64,000 bases of DNA from Hemibagrus wyckioides (GCF_019097595.1 NC_080720.1:17850352-17914351); one strand, 5' to 3'; counted from the first letter of the stretch, positions 44,501-57,480 are shown. Translations and numbers: made by a program. Notes: generated by a model from the sequence alone, not told the origin.

Positions 44501-47500
44501 ATACAGAGCAGATATTATAAATAACATATACTATATGTTAAAATATATACTATGCATATGTTTTATGTCTCATCCTTTGTCTCAACTCAACTATACTGGG
44601 TCCATAATCCCCAATTCTCAGCTCTCATATTTGTTAGTTGACTTGTCTCACCAAGAGATTCCTGGATCTAATAATACAACAGCTTTTTGCAGTTCAATTG
44701 TTGACTACAATGGTGATTTTACAACACATTACTTTTTAGTTTTTATTTGCTGGGATTACTATGTCTACATGTCTTAAATCATTGTATTCTAGCCTCATTC
44801 ATTTAAATATCATTCCCTCTGATTTTATGTTGAGCCACCTTTTAGCACATGATTGCAATCATACACGTGGAAAAAACTGCAATCATAGCACCAATGCAGT
44901 CGAGCCAAATACAAGTGTGTTGCTCTTATGTATTAGACTACTTATTGAAAAAAGAGGCATATGTAACTGGGGTTCCATGATTGAGTGCAAGGTAGCCATT
45001 AAATGGAGTCAATCATAGGAATGCTTCAGTTGGTATTTAAAGCACAGTACCTGTAGACCCTCAACAAGAATGCTTGTGCAGCTGTTTTCTTTACCCTTTA
45101 TTGGTGCTTTCCAAAACACACAAATAGCTGGCCAGGTTCCATACCTGTAAGAAATGTTCTGACTAGTTTAGGTGTTCCCAGCAGTAAACCATCAATAGGT
45201 TCCCTGTTTATAGACAATGCTGCCACCTGCACTTTTGGGGTAGACAAGAAAAAGGGATACTTCTATTTGACTCTGCAAGAGCCCAAAATAATGGCCAGTG
45301 TTTCTCACATAAGGAGAAAATTTTCCATTTGCTTGCACAGAACTACAACATAGTTATTGCATGTTCACTCACAAGATTAGCTGAACCCTTTCTGCACCTG
45401 CCAGTATGCTGGGGTTGATCCCAGAAGCTGGATCTATAATTTTAAGGTATGTGGTCTACTATGCCTTTCATCAAGGAATGCAGGTCTTGTGTGGTCGGTC
45501 GTGGGCATAGAGAGCCCATCAGTAATATTAACAGTTTAGTCTTGAAAATTGTTCAGACAAGATGGAGCAACTGACTTACTGATTACATAGTCTGTTGGAT
45601 GTTCTAGAAAAAGATGTACAGAAAAAAATCTGTACAACTATAGATCTGGGAATTTGTGTGCAGATACACCCTGGCTCAAAGCATTTGTCTTTGCCCTGTC
45701 TGTGAAACCACATCAGAGAGCGAGTCTGTTAACAAATAGATCAAATTCTGCTCTTCTGTTTTCATCTTAGCTTACGTACCAACATGTCAGTAGGTAAGCA
45801 GCTCTTCAGACAGGTTATTATCTGTCCACTTCTCTGTCCATAGAATGCTTCCTGACATTGCTTGCTCTTTTTTGCTTACTCTTGGTGGTTGATGCAAAAC
45901 ACTTCCATGGTGCTTATTTGCTCTAATATGTGTAATTCCCCTCATGAGTTCCAAAACTTTTGGCAGAACATTGAAACAATATTGTTGGAGTTGCAAATAA
46001 AAACATCCTGGCCACTCATATAAAGAATGCATATGGGCGATGTGTGGCCACTAGCAATTTAATAACTCTCATTTATAATTGAGAATATTTTTTTAATCAT
46101 AAATTAATAAAAGCTAATAACAGACTTTTCAGAAAGTCTATACTGTACATTATAAACATTAATGGGTGATGTGTGGCCATTAGCAATTTCATGACCGCAT
46201 CTATAATTGAGATGGCTCTGTGCTTCATCAAGAAGGCTCTTTGCCATTGAACAGCTTGCTAAATGTCTAGTGACTCTAGTGGAAGGTTTTGTGGTTAGCT
46301 TTAAGTCGTAGCTTTTCTGCATGCATGATGAGGACATTTGTCTGGCTAAACACCTGTTTTTTGAACTGCCTACCCAGTAGTCAATTGTACAGGTAAAGGA
46401 ATATGCAGAGACCCTGCTAATGCAGGAGCTCTAAGTCAATTCACACACACTTTGCAAACACCTAGGTTGATAAGTTGAAAGGGAAGCATACATCACTCTG
46501 CTGTTGTGGAAGTGAAGAATTTTCCTCTATCACACAGTTTAGATTATTCTCTCAGATCTAGGGTCATGTTTGTTTGCATTATATCCAATATGCATATCAG
46601 ACAGAATTAAGAGATCATTTTGGATTATTAGATACAGAATGGGTAGAACCTCTCCGAATTTAACCAGGTATCCTAGTGCTCTGGCATTTTATTGCTTTTA
46701 GTAGCAGCTGAATGTCTACAGTCAGTTTTGACAGGTTGTGTGGTGTCTCATGGCAGTCAGCTATGTATTTTTTACACAGTCCAGAAAACACACTTGAATG
46801 CAATGCAAATAGCTCCTAGTGCAATGTTTTGTTTGTGATTTAATGGAATCTGCATCACGATTGCTGTATACCTTTTTGAATGGGACTCCCAAACTTTTCA
46901 GCCACAAGTGACTGTCTAAATAAAGGTCTATGTGAAGTGCATCACAGCATAATAAATGGCATCTCTCTAGGGGCTCATAAACCTATTATACTCTTTCTGA
47001 ATGTGAGTCACCTCTCTCCACCACAATTCCCTGACAGCCTGCTGTGGGAACTTCCACTTTTGCTGGAATCCATTAAGGTCGCTATTTCTTAGTCTACTGC
47101 AAATATGAGGATTTGAAATGGTTGGTTCTGAAAACTTCAGTAAAAAAGCATTCTCTGGCAAAAAGCTCACATGGCATGGGTTGCTGGCCAGATGATGCTA
47201 CTTTACCATTATATGCTTCTGCATGCGTTGTGCCTCCTCCTTATGGGCATCCTGGGAACACTGGATATGATGCAGGAGATTATTCCCCAAAATCTATGGA
47301 GCATTATAATTCCTTGGCATGCTCTGGGCTAGAAAGAAATCACTCCCAGCCTATAGTGTATACCATTGTATATATTTTTACTTATGACCTCAGGCTGTGC
47401 TATTGTTCTTGGCTTTACAAAATGTAAAAATAATCCACTGTTTGGTTAACAGCGTGGGTGAAAAAGACTGGCCTTTATTTTCAAAAATATTTTTTCTCTG

Positions 47501-50500
47501 AAAGAGACAGAGAACTTTGCCTTGACCAATTACTCTCTACCAGCTGGCCCTGAAAATGAGAACTTTGGCACCTCCCATCATGACAGTCTAAGCAACAGCA
47601 TGTGTGAACCGCAAGAAAAAATTGACGGCTGTTATTTTGACTGTTTACAAACTGAATCTATTAGACTTATGCCCATGTCACTATGGCACATAACCAACAA
47701 TGTGATCAAAGCACTACATTCACTGTGTAGACAGACTAACTGTTTTTACAGACACACTTGTTTGATCTTTGCACAAACCCTAGGCAAGGCTGGAAAGTGA
47801 AACATTTCATATACTCAATTCCTGCATGGTGTAATGAAAAGTGAGAGCAATTTCATCTCATTGTATTTCTTCTAGTTTCCCGCAGTGCTCTGCTCTCTCC
47901 TACCCTCTCTCTCTTTCATTCCCTTTGACTCTGAGCTTCATTCATGTTTTCACTAAATTAAAAATGTTTGTTTTCAGGGGTTTTTTTCTCTTTCTCTTAG
48001 AAAAAATAAACTAAAAATGTGGGGTTTTTTGTTTGTTTGTTTTTTAATGTGTTTTAATGGGACAAACTTGAGCAAGCACCAGGTTACCTGGACATTACAT
48101 ACAATGATCACACATATATTTGATAAGAAATTCGATTAAGTATACATTCAACAGGAATTCTGACAAGGTTTGGAAGAGAGTGTATGTATGAATGCCTTGT
48201 CAATACTTTAATCGCAGCAAACCCATTCACGTCCACCATTGACATCCAAGTCATGTTTCCATGGTGAACTACACTGGTTTCCTTGGTGATAGCTTGTGTT
48301 TTGGTGCTGAAGTAAGAGTGTGTAGCATGTGCTGAGTCTGTAATGTGATTTCAGTTTTTTTTAAAGCCATGAAGGTGAGAAGGCAATTGAGAGTATAGTG
48401 TGACCAAGATTCAAATGCAGTAGCCTTACTGCTGATAAATGAATTTATTTATAATTATCATTTAAAATGCACTATATTTGCAAGTATAAATGAGCTGAGT
48501 GAAGCTATCTGTTGCTACAGAAGTCAAAAGTAGTACACAAATGCACCTCAAGATTATGTTATAGGAATTGTTAGTAAATGAATTCAGTGAAGCCTGTAAA
48601 GCAGGAGTTGATTTAATGGACAAAAACCATTTAATTCTAAGCCTGAGGAAACTACACTCAGTTTGTCTTCAATTAAAATATTATAAAATGCTTATTTCGC
48701 CTGCACAAACACTCTCACTCTCACACACACACTTCCATCTCTGCAATGCTAAATAGCCTGTCGTCAGTGTCACCATAGCAACAGTGTCGTATGCTTGGAC
48801 GCACAGCTGCCTCTACCAAGATTAGCTTGTGTTGTATGTAGGTTTAGGATGATATGTACGTCTTAAATATGTTCTCTGTATGTTGTTGGTGTGTGTGTTC
48901 TTTGTGATTACAGTCTGTTGGAGTGAGTGAGGCATGTTTCTGTCACTGATATCTCTGTACACTTCAATAAATATACAAACCCTAACACAAACCTCATGTT
49001 GGTACTGTGCCTCTTGACACTTAGCATATATAATTAATTAATTAGCTCCATTGATAATTGTGCCACGGTAAGGTCTACACAAGGATAAGGATAAAAAAAG
49101 TGTGTGCATGCCTAGAAGATACTTCTCTAGACTACTGTTGTCCCTTTGGCTATACTATAAATAGCTCTGTAACTGTCTGGATGGGTTTAAATATAGACAC
49201 TAAGGCAGGATTCTCCCCCAGCACTTAGCCACATGAATAAAATATGAGAAATGTGGCTATGCCAAAGACCAGTCATTTAGGTCAGCTGTGTGTGTGTCTC
49301 TGTCTGTGTCTGTGTACATGTGTGTCAGCTGAATTTTGGTTCATGTCTCAAGGGCTGCTGAAACACAGTTGAAATGGGGGGTGGGGGGATGGAAGTAAGA
49401 GCAGGAAAACAAAAGAGCAGGAATCTAATTTTCCAGCCATTCATGGAGCATGAATGTGAAGACTTGAATGCACTGACATTCACAAGATTTTGTGTAGTAG
49501 CATGGTCAAGTGTGTAACGTGTGTGTATGTGTTATCAGTCGACTACTGTGGAAAATGAGGAAAACATGGTCTTCACTTGGTAACCATGGAGACAGTGTCA
49601 CTTTCTGAAGAGCTTGGAGGCAGGTTCAGAATCAGTCTGCTCAAATCACAACACACAGTGCCTGCCCTGCACAGTAGTTACATTCCCATGCATTTACAAT
49701 TTACTAATTTGTCTGCCGCTTTTATCCAAGGTAATTTACAGTTGAATAAGCAAGTGAGGGATTAACGGTCTTGCTCAAGAGTAGCAGCTTGGCAATGTTA
49801 GGACTGGAACTCACAACCATTCAGTTAGTTGCTTGATTCTTTAACAAATGAGGCTCAAAATACGTGTCAAAGCTGAGCCAAGTGTCTGAGAAAAGTACAG
49901 AGAAAATGCAGTCTTTCAAGTATATTTAAATGTATTTATGGATGTTATCTGTTAGCACTATTAAGTTGAAATAATATTAATTTACCACCAGTTAGTATAG
50001 TATATTAGTTAAACCATGAACTTTCCTTGTTTCATAATGAATTCTAACAATCTGCAAATTGAGAGGTGCTAATAGGATTGATGGCAATAAGCTGCTTCCA
50101 GATGTTATCATAGTGCAAAAGCATGATGCATGTTGATGCTTTAGTGGTTCTGAAAGTGAGAACTAAAATAATAAAATGTGAGACAGCTGCCATTCAAACA
50201 CAGTGTTTAGAATTCCACTCTCTAAAAATCAAGGATTGAAGCTCTGAAGAAAATGGAGAAACAGACATAATACCGGGATACAGAGGACCAGAGGGATGAG
50301 AGAATCTGGAAAGACAGAAATCTCTATGAACTTACAAGCCCTTCCATGCTTAGGCCTTATGTTGTGTATGGACATGGTTGCCATGGAGACGGATCTGCAG
50401 CAGTGTGGTCAAGGTCAGAGCAGAGGAGATCTTAGAGAAATGGCCAAAGGTGAAGGGAAGCCTTTTCAGCATGTACTCACAAACACACATATGTTGATTT

Positions 50501-53500
50501 TACTATTTTTGCAAGGACACACACACACACACACACACACAAACATGCCAGCTATGCACATGGGAAAAAAAGAAAGAAGGAAAAGAAAGTTCAGTCCTCC
50601 TGCTTCTCTCTTCTTTTTAATTCATGCACAGATTGAGAGACTTTTGTTGCTAAACAATTATAATTTAAGTATTCCATTTATTAACGCATGCAAAATGACA
50701 TACTTGTCTATCATTAATCAACTATAATTGTATTGTTTTGTATTATATGCCTTTGGAAAACTAATACATTACTATAAAAGAAAGAAAATACAAAAAATAT
50801 TAAAATAAAGGAAATAAACTATGAAACAGAGGTAAACTGTTAGGGTCTTAATTCACATCTGCCATGGTGTCATGGCAACAGTGCTCTCCTTCTCTGATTG
50901 GTGGTGGCCAAGGGCTAGCTAGCCATATCCTTCTCACTGTGTTAGGGAGAACATTTTCATATGAGTATGTCTTTGTGCTGGGGTGGGGGAACTATGAGCA
51001 GTGGTGAATATACAATAGTTTTTCATGTTACTTAAGGGTCCTTTTGTCCTGGTTACATACCTACAGACCTTCAGATATGTGTTTGTGCCTCTCTTTATGA
51101 TTGTGCACCCAGTTCTTCACCATTCAGCAGCATATAAAAAAAACCACAAGACACATAGTGCATAGTTTATGGTTTTCTTTACCTAACAAACTGTATTAAT
51201 GTACAATGTAAATAACTATTACAGACATTAACTTGTGTGTCTTACCAAACCAACAAGAAAGGAGTTACTATTGTAACTCTTATACATTATAGCTTGTTTT
51301 GTTATTCTACCAATATTACTTTACTTATCAATCTAATATTCAAGCAGAAATAGAATTAGAGACCCAAACACACATTATATACTGAGTGTATGTGGTCTAA
51401 TGATATGAGGTCCCTGTGGTAATTCATTTTAAATATATATAACTTACTGATATATTTCATGGTTAGAGGAAAAGTTTGGTTCATTTTATTTGTCAGACTT
51501 ACCACACCAAAATTGATGCTCATGAACTCACTGTTATGGCTTGGATTTCTTTAAGTTCTATAGTAATTTAAAGTTAAACTCCCAGAGTGTTTATATTGCA
51601 CTTGGGTCTGCTGCCTTGTTGATGAGAGAGATAAGAGCAGAATGACCTGACCGGTTGGAGTTGACAGGAAATCTGGAGTAACTCAAATGATCATTTTTTA
51701 CAACCATGGGGAGCAGAAAAGCATCTCAGAATGTATAACACATCAAACCATGCGTGGGATTCACTACAACAGCAGTAGACCACATCAGGTTCTGTTCCTG
51801 TCAGCCAAGAACAAGAATCTGAGACTATCATCGACACAGATACACTGTAACTAGACAACTGAAGTTGTCAACTGAACTAAAAAAATATTTTGGTTGATTC
51901 TGTGCTCAGATTCTTGTTCTTGGCTAACATAAGTGGACCCCAGTTTAGTGTTCTGCTGTTGTATCTCACCCACTTCAAGTTTGGATGTTTTGTGCATACT
52001 TAGGTGCTTTTCTGGTCATCATGGTTGTGAGTGAGTTACTGTATCCTTCTTGCCAGCTTGAAACAATCTGGCCATTTCCCTCTGACCCCTCTATCAACAA
52101 TGCATTTTCACGGAGCTCATTGTTTTTATTTTCAATTTCAAATTCCTAGGAGATCAGCAGTTTTTGAAATACTCAAACCAGTCTGGCACCAGCAAACATG
52201 CCATCCATGGTTAAAGTCACAGAGATCACACTTTTCCCCCATGCTGATGTTTGATGTGAACATTACTTGAAGCTCTTGACCTGTATTTTCATGATTTTAT
52301 GCACTGATTGGATAACTGCATAAATAAGTACATGTGTTCCTTTTAAAGTGGACAGTGAATGTATTTCATGTGGTTGACAAAGTTTTGACTGGTCACTGAC
52401 CTAAACAAAAATCTATATACAAACCTAAGGAATTGTAAAAGAATAATAATCCTCTAAGTGAATGTCTCTCTAATTGTGTTTTCTGCTCTTTCTGTTTTAT
52501 AGATATTGGCCATAATCTCCATATTGTTTATTGTACTGTCTACCATCGCTCTGTCTCTCAACACACTTCCAGAACTGCAAGACATAGATGATTTTGGGCA
52601 GAGCACAGACAACCCTCAACTGGCCCATGTTGAGGCAGTTTGTATAGCCTGGTTTACCATGGAGTATCTCCTTCGCTTTCTTTCTGCACCCAATAAATGG
52701 AAGTTTTTTAAAGGTCCACTCAATGTCATTGATCTGTTGGCTATCCTTCCATACTATGTGACCATCTTCCTCACAGAGTCCAACAAAAGCGTACTACAGT
52801 TCCAGAATGTTCGCAGAGTGGTGCAGATATTTCGTATTATGCGGATCTTGCGAATCCTAAAATTAGCACGTCACTCTACTGGGCTGCAGTCACTCGGCTT
52901 CACTTTGCGACGCAGTTACAATGAACTTGGCCTGCTAATCCTCTTTTTAGCCATGGGCATCATGATCTTCTCAAGTTTGGTCTTCTTTGCAGAAAAGGAT
53001 GAAGATGACACAAAGTTCAAGAGCATACCTGCCTCCTTTTGGTGGGCTACTATTACAATGACCACTGTGGGATATGGGGACATTTATCCAAAGACATTGT
53101 TAGGCAAGATAGTTGGCGGTCTCTGCTGCATTGCTGGAGTGCTGGTCATTGCTCTCCCTATCCCTATTATTGTGAACAACTTCTCTGAGTTCTATAAGGA
53201 GCAGAAAAGACAAGAGAAGGCCATTAAGAGACGTGAGGCTTTAGAACGAGCCAAGCGCAATGGCAGCATAGTGTCTATGAATGTTAGGGATGCTTTTAAC
53301 CGTGGTGCAGAGCTTCTCGATGTGGTGGTGATGGAGAAGGGTGAAAAGATTCAAGATAACCATCTCTCACCTAGTCGCTGGAAATGGTCATCCAAGAGAG
53401 CTGCATCTGACACCAGCTCCAATCGCTCATTCAATCAAGAACAGGGCTCCCCAAGCAAGGTCAGGGCCTCCAGCCCTCAGAGGCTCAATCCACAGAAATT

Positions 53501-54416
53501 AGAGGAAGTGTACAACCAGATGACCAAGACGCAGTCACAACCCAACCTCAACACCAAAGACAGGAGTTCATCCCGAACAGGTAGCAGAAGGGATGACATT
53601 GAGCTAGGTACCTTACCAGGCCAAGGAGTTGGTCCATTTGGGGGCCATGAAGGAGTGGTGGATATGAAAAGTTTGTCCAGCATTGACAGCTACATCAGCT
53701 GTGCCACAGACTTCCAAGAAAACACACGATTCCATTACAGTCCAGCAGTGGGCTTGTCCCTCCCTGAGAGCTCTCATTTTTCACACAGTTCTGGATTATC
53801 AGTACGGGTCAGTGCTAATCCAAGCCTTCAGACCACAATGGAACATGAACCCATGCTTACTCCACCATGTTCTGCTGCAAAGCCACCTGACACAGAGGGT
53901 TCACTTTATGGTGGAAAACTTCTGAAAACACATTCGCTTAGAGTGAATCATAACAGTAATGGAGATTCAAGTCCAGTTGGTGGCCTTTTATCAGACAGCT
54001 CTGCTCTTTCAGATCGCTCACTGATCAGCCCTGAAGTATCTATCTACACTACAGCTAGCAGCAGGACTCCACCGAAGACACCAGAGGGAGTTGCCCTCAC
54101 ACCTACTGTTTTCACATTTCATGATGCCTCTATCAACAGGTATATTGATGCTGATACAGATGATGAAGAACATCTCAGAGAAAGCAGTCCATCAGACCGT
54201 CTGCTTGGAGGTCTGGGCACCAAGCCTCATCTACATATCAGCTACCAGAGGGGCACCAACCACTTGGAGGCAGCACAGAGGCTGTTGGGTCAGAACTGTC
54301 GCTTCCCATTGGGAAGCAATCCAAGTGGAAGTCATGATAATCATTTGGCATTAGGTGCTTTTAATAGATGTAGAGGGGACAGGAGACGTTCCAACACCTT
54401 TGATGAAAGCCTCTGA
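36607..54416 (+). CDS. kcnb1: voltage-gated K+ channel Kv2.1, two coding exons
   Basis: Delayed-rectifier potassium channel subunit; forms tetramers in the neuronal plasma membrane and, in the family, clusters at ER junctions. Exons 36607-37182 and 52503-54416 join in phase to 829 residues (human 858). The T1 tetramerisation domain is about residues 34-140 (RVRLNVGG start). S1 is about 193-214, S2 234-254, S3 264-283. S4 is 295-316, with gating charges R296, R297, R303, R306, R309, K312 and R315. S5 is 332-353. The pore filter TTVGYGD is 379-385 and the S6 gate PIP 411-413. The proximal restriction and clustering segment [15 protein letters not shown] is 582-596. The intron position at the start of S1 is as in mammalian KCNB1. 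The cytosolic C-terminus beyond 450 is diverged but keeps DADTDDE. The start has a strong Kozak context (ACAATGG). Kcnb2 is less likely, because the N-terminus (GSR..SLPPEP) and clustering motif fit Kv2.1. Confidence 0.96.
38462..38507. repeat. (ATA)n microsatellite
   Basis: Fifteen TAA/ATA trinucleotide units. Confidence 0.95.
41068..41800 (-). mobile_element. Tc1-like transposon, internally deleted (minus)
   Basis: Read on the minus strand it runs from transposase start-side blocks (AGGAGATCAGCAGTTATAGA, 41781-41800) through GGATTCATGCTGTTGGCACC (41353-41372) to the C-terminal block ATTCTTCATGGATTCCAAAA (41113-41132). The order and spacing are those of a Tc1 transposase with part of the centre lost. 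Several frame breaks make it dead. Confidence 0.7.
41801..42015. repeat. 40-41-bp minisatellite, about five imperfect units
   Basis: Units start with TGATACTG or a variant at 41841, 41881, 41922, 41962 and 42003. Each holds a TTGAG/CTGAG block and an ACTCA(G/A) block. The first unit, near 41801-41840, is partial. Divergence between units is substantial. Confidence 0.75.
42016..43539. other. intronic, nothing recognised
   Basis: A short triplicated word, AACTGTCTAAT, occurs at about 42992-43030. No gene or known repeat otherwise. Confidence 0.4.
43540..43870 (+). mobile_element. Rex1-like LINE fragment
   Basis: Peptide words on the plus strand ([11 protein letters not shown] near 43583, [11 protein letters not shown] near 43660, [15 protein letters not shown] near 43788-43831) follow the order of the linker between endonuclease and reverse transcriptase in Rex1/Babar proteins. 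Frames are broken. Confidence 0.55.
46034..46213. repeat. local direct repeat of about 50 bp
   Basis: GCGATGTGTGGCCACTAGCAATTT and GTGATGTGTGGCCATTAGCAATTT both lead into a TATAATTGAGA end. The copies, at 46034-46084 and 46163-46213, are 129 bp apart. The host element, if any, is not recognised. Confidence 0.7.
49690..49850 (+). mobile_element. SINE/LINE tail copy
   Basis: Same family as 7803-7965: GCTTTTATCCAAGGTAATTT, then GAGGGATTAACGGTCTTGCT and GGAACTCACAACCATTCAG. Confidence 0.6.
50517..50541. repeat. (CA)12 microsatellite
   Basis: Uninterrupted AC/CA dinucleotide run in the kcnb1 intron. Confidence 0.9.
51600..52342. mobile_element. Tc1-derived palindrome upstream of kcnb1 exon 2
   Basis: A plus-oriented transposase segment (about 51605-51823) is followed, after 81 bases, by a minus-oriented copy of the same segment (51905 to about 52342). 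The arm tips match perfectly over 21 bases (AGCCAAGAACAAGAATCTGA at 51803 onward versus its complement at 51905-51925). The longer arms match at perhaps three positions in four by eye. The minus copy extends further, to a terminal-repeat-like end near 52342. Neither copy encodes a protein. Confidence 0.8.
52503..54416 (+). CDS. kcnb1: kcnb1 coding exon 2 (channel core and C-terminus)
   Basis: 637 codons from ATA TTG GCC after acceptor TTTTATAG to TGA at 54414-54416. Encodes S1 to S6, the filter GYGD and the whole cytosolic tail. The exon begins in phase 0 with exon 1. There are no in-frame stops or repeats. Confidence 0.97.
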   Translation: MLAIISILFIVLSTIALSLNTLPELQDIDDFGQSTDNPQLAHVEAVCIAWFTMEYLLRFLSAPNKWKFFKGPLNVIDLLAILPYYVTIFLTESNKSVLQFQNVRRVVQIFRIMRILRILKLARHSTGLQSLGFTLRRSYNELGLLILFLAMGIMIFSSLVFFAEKDEDDTKFKSIPASFWWATITMTTVGYGDIYPKTLLGKIVGGLCCIAGVLVIALPIPIIVNNFSEFYKEQKRQEKAIKRREALERAKRNGSIVSMNVRDAFNRGAELLDVVVMEKGEKIQDNHLSPSRWKWSSKRAASDTSSNRSFNQEQGSPSKVRASSPQRLNPQKLEEVYNQMTKTQSQPNLNTKDRSSSRTGSRRDDIELGTLPGQGVGPFGGHEGVVDMKSLSSIDSYISCATDFQENTRFHYSPAVGLSLPESSHFSHSSGLSVRVSANPSLQTTMEHEPMLTPPCSAAKPPDTEGSLYGGKLLKTHSLRVNHNSNGDSSPVGGLLSDSSALSDRSLISPEVSIYTTASSRTPPKTPEGVALTPTVFTFHDASINRYIDADTDDEEHLRESSPSDRLLGGLGTKPHLHISYQRGTNHLEAAQRLLGQNCRFPLGSNPSGSHDNHLALGAFNRCRGDRRRSNTFDESL

Positions 54417-55307
54417 GACATTTGGGTGCATTTAGTGACTAAAGAGAAAAAAGAGCAAGGCAAAGGCAATGGAAATAGTAAACATGAATGGTCAGAGCAG
54501 TGTCCACAGATGTACCATAATCCATATCTCCCCATCTCTCCCAATTTTTTGTGTGTTTACGGCATTAGGTGTTGGGTAGCCTGCACTGGCATGTCCCAAG
54601 GTAAACTGAAACAAATGTGACTATTGTCAGAATCCGATATAATTAGTTTTGTGCAGTCAGGTTGGAATGAAAAATTCAACAATGAACAGACTGGACAGGT
54701 CTGTAAAGTAAAGACAGGGACAGTCATTCACTGCCAAAGTCTCTAGCCATTGTCCAGAGTCCACTTTAAAGATTATGCTTTAGATCAAGTTCAAGTTATA
54801 GCCTGTTTATGAGTGCAACCCAGTCCCTCTCCCTGTTGAGAAACTAGCCTTACTTAATTGCAGGTCTGAATGTCTGAATGTCTGCAATGCCTGAGAGTGG
54901 GTGTGTGAATAGGTCACTGTGAGGAGAGTTGTCCTTATGGTAATATTTGATGATTTACATTTCTGCACACACTCACAAAGTTATACACACACAGTGTATT
55001 TATTTTTATATAGACATGAACATTGTAGAAATCTAGAAATTGTACCATTCTATTGTGTTGGGCCAGTCAATTGTATACCACAAAGGACACACACTGTGGG
55101 GATGCAATCTTAGTTATTTTATTTTTCATTCTTCTTTTTCATTCCTTATTTTATTTATTATAGCACTTGGCCACTTATGACAGTTTTTATAAAGACTGGC
55201 CCAAAAGTAGCATTTTCTGTCACTATCAATGTTACTGTGTTTGTTTTCATGTCGTCGTCTTTAGAAATCAATATGTAGTATGAAACCTACTTCAACATGC
55301 ACTGTAA

Positions 55308-55798
55308 GGCCAAATGTATATGGACACCTGACAGTCTTATCCATATGTGGGCCTTCCACAAACTGTTGCCACACAGTGGTCTAGAATGTCTATTAATGCT
55401 GTAGCATTAATTAATTATGATTTCCCTTGATTGGAACTATGGAGTCTAGCTCAAACCTGTTCCAGCATGACAATTCCCCTGTGCACAAAATGAGGTCTAT
55501 GCACAAGACGAGGTGCACAAGACAAGGTGTGTCAAGGTTGGTGCAGAAGAACTGAGATGATCTGACCTTATCCCCACGGATCACTTTAGGAATTGGATTA
55601 CCTGGAGTACCTGGCCTCATTAATGCTCTTGTGGCTAAATAGGCACAAACACTTCAAAATCTAGTAGAAGAGTTGAGCCTTCCTAGAAATGTGGAGATTT
55701 TTATATTAGCAAAGGGGTGTGAGGACTAAATCTAGACTGGGAGGTACAAAAAACACATATGGGTGTGATGACCAGGTGTCCACATAACCATAAAGTAT
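55308..55798. mobile_element. Tc1-like non-autonomous element
   Basis: Left end GGCCAAATGTATATGGACACC (55311 onward) and right end GGTGTCCACATAACCATAAA at 55775-55794 are imperfect inverted repeats of the fish family whose ends read GGCCAAAAGTATGTGGACACC. The interior holds broken pieces of transposase-like sequence (CAGCATGACAATTCCCCTGT). Confidence 0.7.
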
Positions 55799-56649
55799 AT
55801 TTGTCATAACACATTGCTACCATTAAAATAATTATGACAGAGGGATCACATACAATTGCAAACATAGCATGAACATTTGTTGTACAATTGAGGTACATGG
55901 ATTCATAAATATCTCTACTTCACCATTCTTTCCTTCACCATTTCTATAACCCCCATGTACACATACAGATGTCCATGCAGAAAGGATTCTCAGGTATGTA
56001 TAACATGTTTTAATAATAGCAACATCAGTTGATATGGTAACCACTAGCCATCGTAAGTGTGCAAAAAGACTTTGGAGATAGGTAGTTCATGTAAACTAAA
56101 GCTTTCACAAAGTCAAGTGTAGAGAAACATATGGAGGCAATGGAGGAAAGAACTATAGGGAATTGGCATCTCTGTCACATTAACACACATATCACTAAAT
56201 GTGACAGATTAGAGGAGACACCAACATCAAGTCTCTTAGTAAGATGTTAATCTTGGCATAGATTCTACAGTCTCTGGAAGTGTACTGGAGAAATGAACAC
56301 TATATATATTCCTCAAGCTGGTGTTTTGATAATGGAGGTAATGTAACATATCAGTCCAGTATATCCCATAGTTGTTCAAGTGCGTTGAGATATACTTTAC
56401 ATTATTTTGGTCCTCACCAAACAATTCCACTCCCATCCAACTGAAAGTGTTTTATTATAGGATAAAAGTAATCACCAAGAATACCTTTGCAGTGACAGTT
56501 CCCTCTAAGGAGACAAATGGACCCAAACCATACCAGCAAAATGCCTCTAACAAAGCTACTGGTTTCCTTTACTTTGTCACCCACCTGTACTTCAATTACA
56601 TTACTGTTCGTATTACAGTTTGTTTGTTTGACGGATAGTAAGATAATCT

Positions 56650-57480
56650 CTGTTCAATGTTTCTATTGTATGGTTAACTGGAAATAGCCTCTTATGTAGT
56701 GAGTTATTTGGCAGAGAATTATTTTATTACAAAATGTTTCATTTGAATTCTGAAGTGGATCTTTTAAGGCTGTTTTTAATATCGCCCAGAAAGCATTTCA
56801 GACTTTTGTCAGACATTGTATATAAATATTTTCAGTGTGAAAATATTTTTCAACCTAGTAAGCCAGACTAGCAGATGGATGTAGCATACACAAGAAACAG
56901 TTAACTGATTGCTATAACCACCCCCCACCCCAACCCCATTAAGATGTGTGTGTCAAAATTGATAGACTACCTCAAATTCATGTATCATACATGTATATCA
57001 AATTTGGTGTGAATAGGCAGAAGTGTTGCTGAGATATGCCCTCACATCTAGTTTAGTCCTTGCTGTCATATTCATAGGCCTGTCAAACCAGGCCAGGCAA
57101 ACAGTTTTAAAATAAATTATCCTTTAAAAAAAATAAACTTTCATGCTTTGAGCAAATTTTAATACAATTTCTCGAGAAGAAGCCAAACAAAAGTTTTGCA
57201 CATCATGCTAATTAGCCCGATAACTAAAGGGTGGAGCTAAAATTTTGTTTGTTCATTTAACTGAAATTCTGAATACATTAAATAGGTTTCTATTGTATGG
57301 ATAATTGGAAAACACCTTCTTATGTAATCCATGCTTACTGGCAGAGCATTATTTTATTATGGCTTGTTTGATTTGAATTCCAAAGTGGGTCTTTTACAGC
57401 TGTTTTTAATATTGCTCAGAAAACATTTCAGAGTTTTGTCAGACACTGTATATAAATGTTTTCAGTGTGAAAATGTTTGA
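56650..57480. repeat. pair of ~200-bp direct repeats
   Basis: Copy 1 (about 56655-56850) and copy 2 (about 57286-57478) share CAATGTTTCTATTGTATGG/AGGTTTCTATTGTATGG, ATTATTTTATTA, GCTGTTTTTAATAT and GTATATAAATNTTTTCAGTG in order. They flank about 430 bp. The class is unknown; long terminal repeats, a segmental duplication and two insertions of one element are all possible. Confidence 0.75.

Larger units (their letters stand above)
37183..52502 (+). other. kcnb1: kcnb1 intron (15.3 kb)
   Basis: Donor GTAGCT at 37183; acceptor TCTGTTTTATAG ending at 52502. Holds a CA tract (37258-37287), an ATA tract (38462-38507), a Tc1 relic (41068-41800), a 40-bp minisatellite, a Rex1-like fragment (43540-43870), a SINE tail (49690-49850), a CA tract (50517-50541) and a Tc1 palindrome close to the acceptor. 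The intervening parts, for example 38.6-41.0, 44.0-45.8 and 47.4-49.6 kb, show nothing I recognise. Confidence 0.85.

Noticed and set aside
47113..47800. Two adjacent frames of 104 and 92 residues
   Set aside because: No domain, no matching splice sites and no codon bias that I can see; left as intron sequence.
53683..53925. Small frames inside kcnb1 exon 2 in other frames
   Set aside because: Overlapping-frame shadows of a clearly coding exon, without independent evidence.
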